A stretch of DNA of 64,000 bases from Liolophura sinensis (lineage: Eukaryota > Mollusca > Polyplacophora > Chitonida > Chitonidae). The first letter of the stretch is position 1. Each line of letters opens with the position of its first letter. This document shows, piece after piece, positions 63,859 through 64,000 of this stretch. A program made the position numbers and the translations under genes. The notes under the pieces were generated by a model. It made no database searches. It was not told the DNA's origin and saw only the letters and a program-made list of their open reading frames with translations. The DNA lies in NCBI RefSeq assembly GCF_032854445.1, contig NC_088305.1, forward strand, positions 21,426,955 through 21,490,954. The letters are read 5' to 3'.

Positions 63859-64000
63859 CTGTTAACAACAACAACAGATAACCTTCAGTTAAGCGGCAAT
63901 AATATTTTAATAACATTGTCTGAAGCATAGTTAAGCCGGTAAAAAGTTGGCACAAACAGGTCAACACAATTTTAGCAAAAGTTTTGTTTCTAATTATAAA

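Overview
This is metazoan nuclear DNA: A+T-rich, with short GT-AG exons in large repeat-filled introns and many copies of a tRNA-headed SINE. The SINE consensus and its 3' end (a tail of AAATAAATAAA type) look like SINEs I associate with molluscs and other lophotrochozoans, so a mollusc-like invertebrate is my best guess. That is an inference, not a measured match.

The window lies inside one gene on the minus strand. I can assemble 50 consecutive exons with matching intron phases, from 63858 down to 69, giving about 8.5 kb of coding sequence (about 2,830 codons). Neither end of the gene is present. The protein is a dynein heavy chain: tail (63.9-54.4 kb), linker (53.6-43.3 kb), AAA1 (42.4-30.5 kb), AAA2 (30.0-19.4 kb), AAA3 (19.1-7.7 kb), an acidic linker (7.4-2.9 kb) and the first part of AAA4 (2.3-0.07 kb). 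Stalk, AAA5, AAA6 and C-terminus would lie left of position 1. The motor is clearly divergent: AAA1 keeps Walker A but has FDN instead of FDE in Walker B, and AAA4 has a broken P-loop, while the AAA2 and AAA3 P-loops are intact. There are large insertions inside AAA1, inside AAA2 and between AAA3 and AAA4. This best fits the DNHD1 class (dynein heavy chain domain-containing 1) rather than a force-producing axonemal or cytoplasmic dynein. DNHD1 is my best family guess, not a proven orthology.

No second protein gene is supported. The long open frames outside the exons come from minisatellites with few stops. At least thirteen tandem arrays occupy introns, with units of 19, 32, 33, 34, 34, 42, 47/88, 50, 69, 87 and 96 bp, some irregular. 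The most striking observation is that four introns carry arrays whose unit contains the 5' splice site of the exon just upstream, in three cases with 11 to 45 or more exon bases. The genuine exon-intron junction is the end unit of each array, so each intron offers a row of decoy donor sites (inactivated by GT to AT in the 69-bp array).

Other repeats are: full-length and truncated tRNA-derived SINEs with target-site duplications (one inside the 87-bp array), a second dispersed family sharing part of that SINE, a MITE of about 190 bp with terminal inverted repeats, several foldback elements, and tRNA-like fragments.
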